Counted from the first letter of the stretch, positions 26,360-41,767 are shown. The stretch is 64,000 nucleotides of DNA from Panulirus ornatus (GCF_036320965.1 NC_092287.1:12099797-12163796); one strand, 5' to 3'. Numbers and translations: made by a program. The notes: generated by a model not told the origin, from the sequence alone.

Positions 26360-27557
26360 CACAAGTGAGTCAGATGTTCTTCGCTCATGATACAGCGCTA
26401 GTGGCTGATTCGGGTGAGAAACTGCAGAAGTTAGTGACTGAGTCTGGTAAATTGTGTGAAAGAAGAAAGTTGAGAGTAAATGTGAATAAGAGCAAGGTTG
26501 TGAGGTTCAGTAGGATTGAGGGAGAAGCTAACTGGGAGGAAAGTTTGAATGGAGAAAAAATTGGAGGAAGTGAAGTGTTTTAGATATCTGGGAGTGGATC
26601 TGGCAGCGGATGGAAACATTGAAGTGGAAGTGAGTCAAGATGGGGGAGAGGGTGAAGGTTCTGGGAGCGTTGAAAAACGTTATCTCGGAGAGCAAAAATG
26701 GGTATGTTTGAAGAAATAGTCGTTCCAACAATGTTATATGGTTGCTAAGCGTGGGCTATAGATAGGGTTGTGTGAAGGAGGGCGAATGTGTTGGAAATGA
26801 AATATTTGAAGACAGTATGTGGTGTGAGGTGGTTTTATCGAGTAAGTAATGAAAGGTTAAGAGAAATGTGCGGTGATAAAAAGAGTGTGGTTGAGAGATC
26901 AGAAGAGGGTGTATTTAAATGGTTTAGTCATATGGAGAGAAAGAGTGCGGAAAGATTGACAAGGAGGACATATGTGTCAGAGGTGAAGGGAACAAGGAGA
27001 AGTTGGAGACCAAATTGGAGGTGGAAGGATGGGGTGAAAAAGATTCTGAGCGATCGGGGCCTGAACATACAGGAGGGTGAAAGGAGTGCAAGGAATAGAG
27101 TAAATTCGAAAGATGTGGTATACTGGAATCGACGTGCTGTCAGTGGACTGAACCAAGGCACGTGAAGCGTCTGGGGTAAACCATGGAAAAATTTGTGGGG
27201 CCTGGATGTGGAAAGGGAGCTATGGTTTCGGTGCATTACACAAGAAAGCTAGAGATTGAGTACGAACGAATGTAGCCTTTGTCGTCTTTTCCTAGCACTA
27301 CCTCGTGCGCGCGCGAGGAGAGGGGGATGCCATTTCCAGGCGATGAAAATGGATGAAGGGAGCAAGTATGGATATGTACATGAGTATATATGCATATATC
27401 TGTGTATATACATGTATGTGTATCTTGAAATGTATAGGTATGTATCTGTGCGTGTATGGGCGTTTATGTATATAAATGTGTATAGGGGTAAGTTGGGCCA
27501 TTCTTTCGTTTGTTTCCTTGCGTTACCTCGTTAACGTGGGAGACAACGAGTAAGTAA
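26360..27557 (+). mobile_element. RTE-like LINE, degenerate, long 3' UTR
   Basis: Starts at the RT motif region, where FADD has become FAHD (26380-26391), then the [16 protein letters not shown] block. Frameshifts lie near 26570 and 26640. The C-terminal frame 26788-27165 has WFSHMERKSAERLTRR. The long UTR ends with the stem-loop near 27520-27550, which abuts an opposite-strand LINE tail to tail. Confidence 0.88.
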
Positions 27558-28311
27558 GTGCTAGGAAAAGACAACAAAGGCCACATTCGTTCACCCTTAG
27601 TCGCTAGATTTCATGTGTAATGCACCGAAACCACAGCTCCCTTTCCATATCCAGGCCGAACAAAACTTTCCATGGTTTACCCCAGACGCTTCACATTCCC
27701 AGGTTCAAGCCATTGGCAGCACGTCGACCCCGGTATACCACATCCTTCCAATTTACTCTGTTGCTTGGACACCTTTCACCCTCCTGTATGTTCAGGCCCC
27801 GATCACTCAAAATCTTTATCACTCCATCCTTCCACTTCCAATGTGGTCTACCACTTCTCTTCATTCCCTGCACCTCTGACACATATATCCTCTTTGTCAA
27901 TCTTACCTCACTCATTCTCTCCATGTGACCAAACCATTTCAATACACCATCTGCTCTCTCAACCACACTCTTTTTATCACCACACATCTCTCTTACCCTT
28001 ACATTGCTTACTCGATCAAACCTCCTCACATCACACATTGTCCTAAAACGTCTCATTTCCAACACATCCACCCTCCTCCGCACAACCCCATATACAACTC
28101 CACGCCTCGCAACCATATAACATTGTTGGAAGTACTATTCCTTCAAACATATCCATTTTTCCTTTCCGAGATAACGTTCTCGCCTTCCAAACATTGTTCA
28201 ACGCTCCCAGAACCTTCACCTCCTCCTCAACCTGTGACTCACCTCTGCTTCCATGGTTCCATCCGCTGCCAAATCTAAAAGATATCTAAAAGACTTTACT
28301 TCCTCCAGAGA
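27558..28311 (-). mobile_element. RTE-like LINE fragment, tip missing
   Basis: The minus strand has the UTR, then the C-terminal domain with VRRRVDVLEMRRFRTMCDVR and [16 protein letters not shown] (27700-28100), then LKN...ENVISERK-like text to 28311. The terminal stem-loop is absent. Confidence 0.85.
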
Positions 28312-29192
28312 GAATTAGACGAAATGGCCCAACCCACCCACATACACATGTATATACATACATGTCCACATACGCACATATACAAGCCTATACATTTCAA
28401 CGTATACATATACATACATACATAGACATATACATATATACACATGTACATAATTCATACTTGCTGCCTTTATTCATCCCGTCGCCAACCCGCTGCACAT
28501 GAAAAGATAACCCCCTCCCCCCGCACGTGCGCGAGGTAGCTCTAGGAAAAGACAACAAAGGCCACATTCGTTCACACTCAGTCTCTAGCTGTCAAGTATA
28601 ATACACCGAAACCACAGCTCCCTTTCCATATCCAGGCCCCACAAAACTTCCCATGGTTTACCCCAGACGCTTCAGATGCCATGGTTCAATCCATAGACAG
28701 CACGTCGACCATGGTATACCACATCGTTCCAATTCTTTCACACGTTTTTCAATGTTCCCAGAACTTTTGCCCCCTCCCCCACCCTGTGATTCACTCCCGC
28801 TTCCATGGTTCAATCCGCTGCCAAATTCACTCCCAGATATCTAAAACACTTCACTTTCTCCAGTTTTCCTCTATTCAAACTTACTTCCCAGTTGACTTGT
28901 CCATCATCCCACTGTACCTAATAATCTTGTTCTTATTCATATTTACTCTCAACTTTCCTCTTTTACACACTTTACCAAAATCAGTCACCAGCTTCTGCAG
29001 TTTCTCACCCGAATCAGCCACTAGCGTTATATCATCAGCGAACAAAAACCGACTCATTTCCCAAGCCCTGTCATCCACAACAGACTGCATACTTGCCCCT
29101 CTTTCCAAAACTCTTGCATTCACCTCCCTAACAACCCCATTCATAAACAAATTAAACAACCATGGAGACATTACGCACCCCTGCCGACTGAG
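28312..29192 (-). mobile_element. RTE-like LINE fragment with internal deletion
   Basis: The long UTR starts at gaaatggcccaacccaccca (28322). At about 28735 the sequence jumps from the VNWNDVVY region straight to the LKNV region, losing about 500 bp. RT text follows, with FADDITLVADS near 29030-29050 and [18 protein letters not shown] near 29140-29190. Confidence 0.87.
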
Positions 29193-29254
29193 CACTGTAG
29201 TGGGTCACAGTGACGGGCATGATCTAGTACTCACAAGTCTCATTCTTGTATCTT

Positions 29255-29350
29255 GTATCTCCCCTGACAATGTAATGATTACACGTAAATGCAAAAGGGA
29301 TTTATCATGTTTCATACTTTTCTTCGTGGTTATCAGGAAATATTCTGGTC
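29255..29350 (+). mobile_element. Diverged PLE-like 3' tail
   Basis: cccctgacaatgtaatgatt, acacgtaaatgca, catgtttcat and ttatcaggaaatattctg line up in order with the PLE tail (compare 2322-2404) but with many differences. It could be an older PLE subfamily. Confidence 0.5.
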
Positions 29351-29479
29351 GATCAGGATTCCAAACCAAACCATGATAATCCAAGGAGGTAATCCGCTCC
29401 TCCGTGAACCCACAAAAGTTGTCCATCTCGCACCAGCCTATCCAGCCCATGGACCATAGGCTGGTGTGAGATGAAAAGG

Positions 29480-29604
29480 TTTTGTCCCGTCGCAGCCGAG
29501 CAGATTAGGTCACAAAATTACCATTTCGATGGCTTAGGTTCGAATCCCGGACGCCGAATGGTGGCTGCCTCCATCTCTTTCATGTGAACAATAAGTGCTA
29601 GTTT
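29480..29604 (+). mobile_element. Possible second tRNA-derived SINE
   Basis: cagccgagcagattaggtca resembles a tRNA-Leu or tRNA-Ser D-arm, and ggttcgaatccc at 29538-29549 is a good B-box. The segment ends at (TA)n. Only one copy is seen here. Confidence 0.5.
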
Positions 29605-29609
29605 ATATA

Positions 29610-29693
<84 letters not shown>
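29605..29693. repeat. (TA)n microsatellite
   Basis: Left flank of the LINE-tip hairpin. Confidence 0.95.
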
Positions 29694-29696
<3 letters not shown>

Positions 29697-29706
29697 TTAT
29701 TTTTAT

Positions 29707-29768
29707 TATACTTTGTCGCTGTCTCCCGCGTTTGCGAGGTAGCGCAAACGCGGGAGAGAGCGACAAAG

Positions 29769-29772
<4 letters not shown>
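29707..29772. repeat. Inverted pair of LINE 3' tips
   Basis: The left arm 29707-29736 and right arm 29743-29772 are reverse complements with one mismatch, around the 6-nt spacer aggtag. Both arms are the last 30 bp of the LINE (cgcgggagacagcgacaaag). No other LINE sequence is present. Confidence 0.9.

Positions 29773-29848
<76 letters not shown>
29773..29848. repeat. (TA)n microsatellite
   Basis: Right flank of the LINE-tip hairpin and left flank of a SINE family 2 copy. Confidence 0.95.
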
Positions 29849-29851
<3 letters not shown>

Positions 29852-30082
29852 CTTTCATCCTATTCGCCATTTCCCGCATTAGCGAGGTAGCGTTGAGAAC
29901 AGAGGACTGGGCCTTTGAGGGAATATCCTCACCTGGCCCCCTTCTCTGTTCCCTCTTTTAGAAAATTAAAAAAAAAAGCGAGAGGGGAGGATTTCCAGCC
30001 CCCCGCTCCCTCCCTTTTAGTTGCCTTCTACGACACGCAGGGAATACGTGGGAAGTATTCTTTCTTCGCTATCCCCAGGGAT
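29849..30082 (-). mobile_element. SINE family 2, full length
   Basis: The tail is at 29863-29900 and the 5' end tatccccaggga at 30070-30082. All boxes listed for the copy at 23881 are present on the minus strand. Confidence 0.88.
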
Positions 30083-30094
30083 ATATATATATAG

Positions 30095-31070
30095 GGTGGG
30101 GGAGGGGGCGAAAATCCTGGGAGCCTTGAAGAATGTTTGGAAGTCGAGAACATTATCTCGGAAAGCAAAAATGGGCATGTTTGAAGGAACAGCGGTTACA
30201 ACAATGATGTATAGTTGCGAGGCATGGGCCACGGATACAGTTGTGTGCAGGAGGGTGGATGTGCTGGAAATGAGATGCTTGAGGACAACATGTGATGTGA
30301 GGTGGTTTGACCGAGTAAGTAATGTAAGGGTAAGAGAGATGTGTGGAAATAAAAAGATCGTGGTTGAGAGAGCAGAAGAGGGCGCTTTGAAATGGTTTGG
30401 TCACATGGAGAGAACGAGTGAGGAAAGACTGACAAAGAGGATATATGTGTCGGAGGTGAAGGGAACGAGGAGAAGCGGGAAACCAAATTGGAGGTGGAAA
30501 GATGGAGCGAAAAAGATTTTGAGTGATCGGGGCCTGAACATGCAGGAGGGTGAAAGGAGGGCAAGGAATAGAGTGAATTGGATCGATGTGGTATACCGGA
30601 GTCGACGAGCCGCCAATGGACCGAACCGGGGCATGCGAAGCGTCCAGGGCAAACCATGGAAAGTTCCGTGGGGCCTGAATGTGGAAAGGGAGCTGTGGTC
30701 TCGGGCATTATTACATGACAGCCAGAGAATGAGTGTGAACGAATGGGGCCCTTGTTGTCTTTTCCTAGCGCTACCTCGCACATATGAGGGGGGAGAGCGT
30801 TGTTATTCCATGTGTGGCGAGGTGGCGATGGGAATGAATAAAGGCAGACAGTATGAATTATGTACATGTGTGTATATGTATATGTCTGTGTGTGTATATC
30901 TATGTGTACATTGAGTTGTATAGGTATGTATATTTGCGTGGGTGGACGTGTATGTATATACATGGGTATGGGGGTGGGTTGGGCCATTTTCTTTCGTCTG
31001 TTTCCTTGTGCTAACTCGCAAACGCGGGAGACAGCGACAAAGCAAAATAGATAGATAAATGAAATATACA

Positions 31071-31071
<1 letters not shown>
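30095..31071 (+). mobile_element. RTE-like LINE, C-terminal fragment with long 3' UTR
   Basis: The coding part 30095 to about 30600 is open ([20 protein letters not shown] through [16 protein letters not shown] to VNWIDVVYR) and then reads through the usual stop position, where the codon differs. The long UTR carries the first gcgctacctcgc at 30768 and the terminal stem-loop near 31010-31040. It is a good reference for the long UTR. Confidence 0.88.

Positions 31072-31146
<75 letters not shown>
31072..31146. repeat. (TA)n microsatellite
   Basis: Between the LINE tail and a SINE family 2 scrap. Confidence 0.95.
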
Positions 31147-31148
<2 letters not shown>

Positions 31149-31213
31149 CATCCTCAGGGACAGGGGAGAAAGAACACCTTCCATGCTAGTGAGATGGTGC
31201 AAGGAAACAAAGA

Positions 31214-31216
<3 letters not shown>
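31147..31216 (+). mobile_element. SINE family 2 fragment, rearranged
   Basis: The 5' end (atcctcagggacaggggaga aagaa) joins to gtgagatggtgcaaggaaac, so most of the middle is missing. Confidence 0.55.

Positions 31217-31264
<48 letters not shown>
31217..31264. repeat. (TA)n microsatellite
   Basis: Short TA tract between two SINE pieces. Confidence 0.94.
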
Positions 31265-31266
<2 letters not shown>

Positions 31267-31387
31267 TTTCCTTTTAAACTATTCGCCATTTCCCGCGTTA
31301 GCGAGGTAGCGTTAGGAACAGAGGACTGGGCCTTTTTTGGAATATCCTCACCTGGCCCCCTCTGTTCCTTCTTTTGGAAAAAAAAGA

Positions 31388-31396
<9 letters not shown>
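31265..31396 (-). mobile_element. SINE family 2, 3' half
   Basis: The tail is at 31283-31310, then cagaggactgggcc and cacctggccccctctgttcc to an A run. Same truncation point as the copy at 20368. Confidence 0.85.

Positions 31397-31476
<80 letters not shown>
31397..31476. repeat. (TA)n microsatellite
   Basis: Flanks the 5' truncation point of the next LINE. Confidence 0.95.
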
Positions 31477-33112
<1,636 letters not shown>

Positions 33113-33143
33113 AATGTATATATATATTTTTTTTTCTTTTTTT

Positions 33144-33148
<5 letters not shown>

Positions 33149-33237
<89 letters not shown>

Positions 33238-33243
33238 GTATAT
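33149..33243. repeat. (TA)n microsatellite
   Basis: Precedes the 5' end of SINE family 2. Confidence 0.95.
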
Positions 33244-33470
33244 TATCCCTGGGGATAAGGGAGAAAGAATACTTCACACGTATTTCCTGCGTGTCGTAGA
33301 AGGCGACTGAAAGGGGAGGGAGCGGGTGGCTGGAAGTCCTCCCTTCTCGTTTTTTTCAATTTTCCAAAAGAAGGAACAGAGAAGTGGGCCAGGTGACGAT
33401 ATTCCCTCCAAGGCCCAGTCCTGTGTTTTTAACGCTAGCTCGCTATCGCGGGAAATGGCGAATAGTACGA
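33241..33470 (+). mobile_element. SINE family 2, full length
   Basis: The 5' end tatccctggggataagggag is at 33242, and the tail (acgctagctcgctatcgcgg, gaaatggcgaatag) is at 33432-33465 before (TA)n. Confidence 0.87.

Positions 33471-35390
<1,920 letters not shown>

Positions 35391-35473
<83 letters not shown>
35391..35473. repeat. (TA)n microsatellite
   Basis: LINE tail meeting a PLE tip. Confidence 0.95.
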
Positions 35474-35474
<1 letters not shown>

Positions 35475-35584
35475 CTATGAGTCTACGTGGAAAATGAAAC
35501 ACGAAAAGTTCCCAAGTGCACTTTCGTGTAATAATCACGTGGACTCTTAGAAATATCTTGATCTAGCGGAAAATTATGATCGTT

Positions 35585-35589
<5 letters not shown>
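35474..35589. repeat. Inverted composite of PLE 3' tips
   Basis: 35474-35537 is the PLE tail on the minus strand (ctacgtggaaaatgaaacac, gaaaagttcccaagtgcact). It is joined at 35538 to a plus-strand tip (gtggactcttagaaatatct). (TA)n lies on both sides. Confidence 0.82.

Positions 35590-35653
<64 letters not shown>
35590..35653. repeat. (TA)n microsatellite
   Basis: Right flank of the PLE composite. Confidence 0.95.
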
Positions 35654-35655
<2 letters not shown>

Positions 35656-35679
35656 AATATGATAGTTTTTTCAAATGTG

Positions 35680-36250
35680 TTCGCTGTTTTCCGCGTCAGT
35701 GAGGTACCGCCAGGAACGGATGAAAAAATGGTCTTAGTGATTTACATCTATTCTCTATCTGTCATGTATAATGTACTAAAACCAGAATCCCTTATCCACA
35801 TACAATCCCCAAATATCTATTCCTCGTTTCCTCTAACATCTTCACACGCTCCGCTTCACCCAACTGATAGCACATCTATACACATTTCTGCAACTAACGA
35901 CTTCCCCACACGCCTCACAACCTCCTGCATGTTCAAGGCCCAGAGCACTTAAAGCATCTTTCATTTCAACTTTACCTCCACTTTCCTCATGATTAACCTA
36001 GTCATCCTCTCGTCACTCATACTCTCCATATGTCCATACCATTTCAATAATTCCTCTTCAGTTCTGTCATACACATACCGCTTAATACCACACCTCCCTT
36101 TTTCTCTGTCATTCTCATTTGATCAACTCTCCATACACAGTAACTTTAATTCCTGACACATTCACACTCCTCTACTTTTTTATCCCCTTTAATTGTAAGA
36201 TCCAAACTCTTTTACTTGTGGTTGCGACTTTTCAGTAATTGTCCCTTTTA
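35680..36250 (-). mobile_element. Ancient RTE-like LINE relic
   Basis: A diverged tail (ttccgcgtcagtgaggtacc) lies at 35690-35710. UTR traces follow at 35760-35950, and on the minus strand a WNGMERMSDERM-like stretch at 36010-36060. Similarity is visible only in patches, so this copy is older than the rest. Confidence 0.65.
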
Positions 36251-37259
<1,009 letters not shown>

Positions 37260-37751
37260 ACCAGATAGGCAAGACTCGTTAATCGATGCTTCACATCTGA
37301 AAGAAAGCTTCGGTTCCCAAGCCAAAAAGGGGCTGAAGTGGTATGACCTGCAGGTCGCAGGCGACACAGCTCTGTTGTTTAGAATAACACACTCCACTGG
37401 GTGCGACAGGAAGAAGCTGGTGGGCGAGGAGGAGGTATTTGTTTCAACGGTCCTTTGATGATGGAAGCCATCATCCAGACACATTGGAAGGCTTACACAC
37501 GCAACGTATATACATACATATATACACATAACGTACCTGTATACATATAATGCATACTGAAATTTGTATAGGGATATATTCTTACTTAGAATATGTCCTC
37601 ACTGGTTTTATGTTTATGGTTACTATAGCTTTTTCTTTATCTTTAAAGGGAAAAAGAATTACGTTCGTGTTGTCTTGTCTCTAAACTCTTGTATGTATGT
37701 AAAATGTCTTTACCTTTACGTGCACACACTTACAAAGACATGCACATACAC

Positions 37752-37776
37752 AGACACACAGACACACAGACACACA

Positions 37777-37870
<94 letters not shown>
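37752..37870. repeat. (CA)n microsatellite
   Basis: CA run with periodic gacaca variants at its left end. Confidence 0.95.
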
Positions 37871-37872
<2 letters not shown>

Positions 37873-37993
37873 GACTTCCGTGATGTAGCAGTTAGCGTTA
37901 CTGATTGTCAAGCATGCACGAGCTTGTCCACAGTCCATCCAGCTGTTCATCTTCCCCTAAGGACAAGTCGATAGAATGAGTAGCTGGCGTAGG

Positions 37994-37998
<5 letters not shown>

Positions 37999-38066
<68 letters not shown>

Positions 38067-38111
38067 TGAGTATATACACAGGAGTAAATACACGGTACAC
38101 ATATACAACGT

Positions 38112-38161
<50 letters not shown>

Positions 38162-38176
38162 TCACACACACACACC
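37999..38176. repeat. (GT)n and (CA)n in inverted arrangement
   Basis: (GT)n at 37999-38064 and (CA)n at 38114-38176 are complementary and about 50 bp apart, so they can pair. Confidence 0.9.
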
Positions 38177-38429
38177 ACATCTTAAGCTAGATACCTATCT
38201 AACGCCGAGCCCTGAGGGAAGGATGAACACCTGGTTTGTGTGTGGGCTGATTACGGTACCCAGGATTCGAACTCTTACGGGCTCATGCTGATTCCTGCGT
38301 TTTGATGCGGGACGGATGCGGGCTTTCCATCCTGGTTGGTCTTTTAATAACTAAAGACCAGTAACGTTAACCACAACCCTAGAGAGGTGTGTGTACGTGT
38401 TTGCGCATGTGTTCATCCACCTGTCTGTG

Positions 38430-38513
38430 GTGTGTGTGTGTGTGTGTCCGTGTGTGTGTGTGTGTGTATGTGTGTGTGTGTGTGTGTGTATGTGTGTGTG
38501 TGTGTGTGTGTGC

Positions 38514-38544
<31 letters not shown>

Positions 38545-38545
38545 C
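38430..38545. repeat. (GT)n microsatellite
   Basis: Interrupted GT run of about 115 bp. Confidence 0.93.
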
Positions 38546-38957
38546 GCGTACTTATACAGACAGATGAATACCTCTCGAATTATGGAGCAGACTAACATGT
38601 TACCCAAGGTGACAAGCCATGTCGCCTCAGATTTAGCAAGGAACTGGCGTGGAAGCTAGCTCGGGCAGACTCAAGATAATGGGTGTTGATGGCGACAGAA
38701 GCGCCGCTGGGTTAGGTTTCGCGGGAGAAACTCATTTGGATTTCAGATGGAGGAATAATGATCGAGGCCTTGCGGGCATTGTATGTTCTTTTATCAACCA
38801 CAGGGGACATGACGGAGATAATTTTTCCCTTTATTATTCTCTCTACAAGTCTGACTTCATAACAGGAGGTATAGATTTATTTCTATGCCTCTATATGGTT
38901 CAGGAAAATTAGTGGCTCACAAACTCTTCAAACAAATACAAGCTCGTACAAATCAAT

Positions 38958-39156
38958 ACTTATATATTTGGTAAACATATGATTGTCCGAGCTTCGTCTC
39001 TTCGAAGTATATCAACTGACAGTTATATTTCTCTCTTGTGTCTCCCCGGATGATGTGAGTATTACATGAAAGTGCACTTGGGAAATTTTCGTGTTTCATT
39101 TTCCCCGTGGACTCATAGGAATATCTTAATCACGCGCAAAATTGTGATCCTTTACA

Positions 39157-39157
<1 letters not shown>
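38958..39157 (+). mobile_element. Solo PLE 3' tail
   Basis: Matches the PLE from gtaaacatatgattgtccga (compare 5985) through cagttatatttctctcttgt and gaaagtgcacttggga to cacgcgcaaaattgtgatcc, then (TA)n. No PLE coding sequence is attached. Confidence 0.87.

Positions 39158-39204
<47 letters not shown>
39158..39204. repeat. (TA)n microsatellite
   Basis: Lies between the PLE tail and the poly(T) of a minus-strand LINE. Confidence 0.94.
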
Positions 39205-39237
<33 letters not shown>

Positions 39238-41275
39238 CTTTGTCGCTGTCTCCCGCGTTTGCGAGGTAGCGCAAGGAAACAGACGAAAGAAATGGCCCAA
39301 CCCCCCCCATACACATGTACATACACACGTCCACACACGCAAATATACATACCTACACAGCCTTCCATGGTTTACCCCAGACGCTTCACATGCCTTGATT
39401 CAATCCACTGACAGCACGTCAACCCCTGTATACCACATCGCTCCAATTCACTCTATTCCTTGCCCTCCTTTCACCCTCCTGCATGTTCAGGCCCCGATCA
39501 CACAAAATCCTTTTCACTCCATCTTTCCACCTCCAATTTGGTCTCCCTCTTCTCCTCGTTCCCTCCACCTCCGACACATATATCCTCTTGGTCAATCTTT
39601 CCTCACTCATTCTCTCCATGTGCCCAAACCATTTCAAAACACCCTCTTCTGCTCTCTCAACCACGCTCTTTTTATTTCCACACATCTCTCTTACCCTTAC
39701 GTTACTTACTCGATCAAACCACCTCACACCACACATTGTCCTCAAACATCTCATCTCCAGCACATCCATCCTCCTGCGCACAACTCTATCCATAGCCCAC
39801 GCCTCGCAACCATACAACATTGTTGGAACTACCATTCCTTCAAACATACCCATTTTTGCTTTCCGGGATAATGTTCTCGACTTCCACACATTTTTCAAGG
39901 CTCCCAAAATTTTCGCCCCCTCCCCCACCCTATGATCCACTTCCGCTTCCATGGTTCCATCCGCTGACAGATCCACTCCCAGATATCTAAAACACTTCAC
40001 TTCCTCCAGCCTCTCACCATTCAAACTCACCTCCCAATTGACTTGACCCTCAACCCTACTGTACCTAATAACCTTGCTCTTATTGACATTTACTCTTAAC
40101 TTTCTTCTTCCACACACTTTACCAAACTCAGTCACCAGCTTCTGCAGTTTCTCACATGAATCCGCCACCAGCGCTGTATCATCAGCGAACAACAACTGAC
40201 TCACTTCCCAAGCTCTCTCATCCCCAACAGACTTCATACTTGCCCCTCTTTCCAAAACTCTTGCATTTACCTCCCTAACAACCCCATCCATAAACAAATT
40301 AAACAACCATGGAGACATCACACACCCCTGCCGCAAACCTACATTCACTGAGAACCAATCACTTTCCTCTCTTCCTACACGTACACATGCCTTACATCCT
40401 CGATAAAAACTTTTCACTGCTTCTAACAACTTGCCTCCCACACCATATATTCTTAATACCTTCCACAGAGCATCTCTATCAACTCTATCATATGCCTTCT
40501 CCAGATCCATAAATGCTACATACAAATCCATTTGCTTTTCTAAGTATTTCTCACATACATTCTTCAAAGCAAACACCTGATCCACACATCCTCTACCACT
40601 TCTGAAACCACACTGCTCTTCCCCAATCTGATGCTCTGTACATGCCTTCACCCTCTCAATCAATACCCTCCCATATAATTTACCAGGAATACTCAACAAA
40701 CTTATACCTCTGTAATTTGAGCACTCACTCTTATCCCCTTTGCCTTTGTACAACGGCACTATGCAAGCATTCCGCCAATCCTCAGGCACCTCACCATGAG
40801 TCATACATACATTAAATAACCTTACCAACCAGTCAACAATACAGTCACCCCCTTTTTTAATAAATTCCACTGCAATACCATCCAAACCTGCTGCCTTGCC
40901 GGCTTTCATCTTCCGCAAAGCTTTTACTACCTCTTCTCTGTTTACCAAATCATTTTCCCCAACCCTCTCACTTTGCACACCACCTCGACCCAAACACCCT
41001 ATATCTGCCACTCTGTCATCAGACACATTCAACAAACCTTCAAAATACTCATTCCATCTCCTTCTCACATCACCACTACTTGTTATCACCTCCCCATTTA
41101 CGCCCTTTACTGAAGTTCCCATTTGCTCCCTTGTCTTACGCACCCTATTTACCTCCTTCCAGAACATCTTTTTATTCTCCCTAAAATTTACTGATAGTCT
41201 CTCACCCCAACTCTCATTTGCCCTTTTTTTCACCTCTTGCACCTTTCTCTTGACCTCCTGTCTCTTTCTTTTATA

Positions 41276-41277
<2 letters not shown>
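39205..41277 (-). mobile_element. Young RTE-like LINE, longest intact copy, short 3' UTR
   Basis: The minus strand ends with a 31-nt A run (39205-39235 as T) after the tail stem-loop (39240-39280) and short UTR. It is 5'-truncated at [11 protein letters not shown] next to (TA)n. About 2.07 kb without a coding break. Confidence 0.94.
39419..41275 (-). CDS. LINE linker, reverse transcriptase and C-terminal domain, open
   Basis: About 618 LINE codons with no interruption. In order: a basic coiled linker [95 protein letters not shown], motif [33 protein letters not shown], catalytic FADD (40178-40189), [36 protein letters not shown] and [10 protein letters not shown]. The whole RT appears present and only the endonuclease is missing. 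The frame stays open upstream through (TA)n into SINE family 2, to an ATG at 41452, giving a 677-codon chimeric frame. Whether that start is ever used is unknown. It has the Ser variant GVDLSADG. Confidence 0.92.
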   Translation of the reverse strand, partial: YKRKRQEVKRKVQEVKKRANESWGERLSVNFRENKKMFWKEVNRVRKTREQMGTSVKGVNGEVITSSGDVRRRWNEYFEGLLNVSDDRVADIGCLGRGGVQSERVGENDLVNREEVVKALRKMKAGKAAGLDGIAVEFIKKGGDCIVDWLVRLFNVCMTHGEVPEDWRNACIVPLYKGKGDKSECSNYRGISLLSIPGKLYGRVLIERVKACTEHQIGEEQCGFRSGRGCVDQVFALKNVCEKYLEKQMDLYVAFMDLEKAYDRVDRDALWKVLRIYGVGGKLLEAVKSFYRGCKACVRVGREESDWFSVNVGLRQGCVMSPWLFNLFMDGVVREVNARVLERGASMKSVGDERAWEVSQLLFADDTALVADSCEKLQKLVTEFGKVCGRRKLRVNVNKSKVIRYSRVEGQVNWEVSLNGERLEEVKCFRYLGVDLSADGTMEAEVDHRVGEGAKILGALKNVWKSRTLSRKAKMGMFEGMVVPTMLYGCEAWAMDRVVRRRMDVLEMRCLRTMCGVRWFDRVSNVRVREMCGNKKSVVERAEEGVLKWFGHMERMSEERLTKRIYVSEVEGTRRRGRPNWRWKDGVKRILCDRGLNMQEGERRARNRVNWSDVVYRG

Positions 41278-41352
<75 letters not shown>
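41278..41352. repeat. (TA)n microsatellite
   Basis: Between the LINE 5' end and a SINE family 2 tip. Confidence 0.95.
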
Positions 41353-41354
<2 letters not shown>

Positions 41355-41588
41355 TCTTTTTTTTTCAATCTATGCGCCATTTCCCGCATTAGTGAGGTAC
41401 CGTTAAGAACAGAGGACTGGGCCTTTGAGGGAATATCCTCACCTGGCCCCATTCTCTGTTCTTTCTTTTGGGGAAATAAAATAAATGAGAGGGGAGGATT
41501 TCCAGCCCCCCGCTACCTTCCCTTTTAGTCGCCATCTACGACACGCAGAGAATACGTGGGAAGCATTCTTTCTCCCCTATCCCCAGGG

Positions 41589-41592
<4 letters not shown>
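41353..41592 (-). mobile_element. SINE family 2, full length, left of an inverted pair
   Basis: The tail (gccatttcccgcattagtga) is at 41377-41396 and the 5' end (cctatccccagggata) at 41576-41591. Confidence 0.88.
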
Positions 41593-41661
<69 letters not shown>

Positions 41662-41678
41662 AGATATGTATATATATA

Positions 41679-41764
<86 letters not shown>
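41593..41764. repeat. (TA)n microsatellite
   Basis: About 170 bp, slightly interrupted, at the centre of an inverted SINE pair. Confidence 0.95.

Positions 41765-41767
<3 letters not shown>

Noticed and set aside
30196..31071. Long frame of 291 codons opposite a LINE, and similar 110-213-codon antisense frames at most LINE copies
   Set aside because: They are the reverse complement of the LINE C-terminal domain and UTR. They recur because the LINE recurs and show no independent domain.
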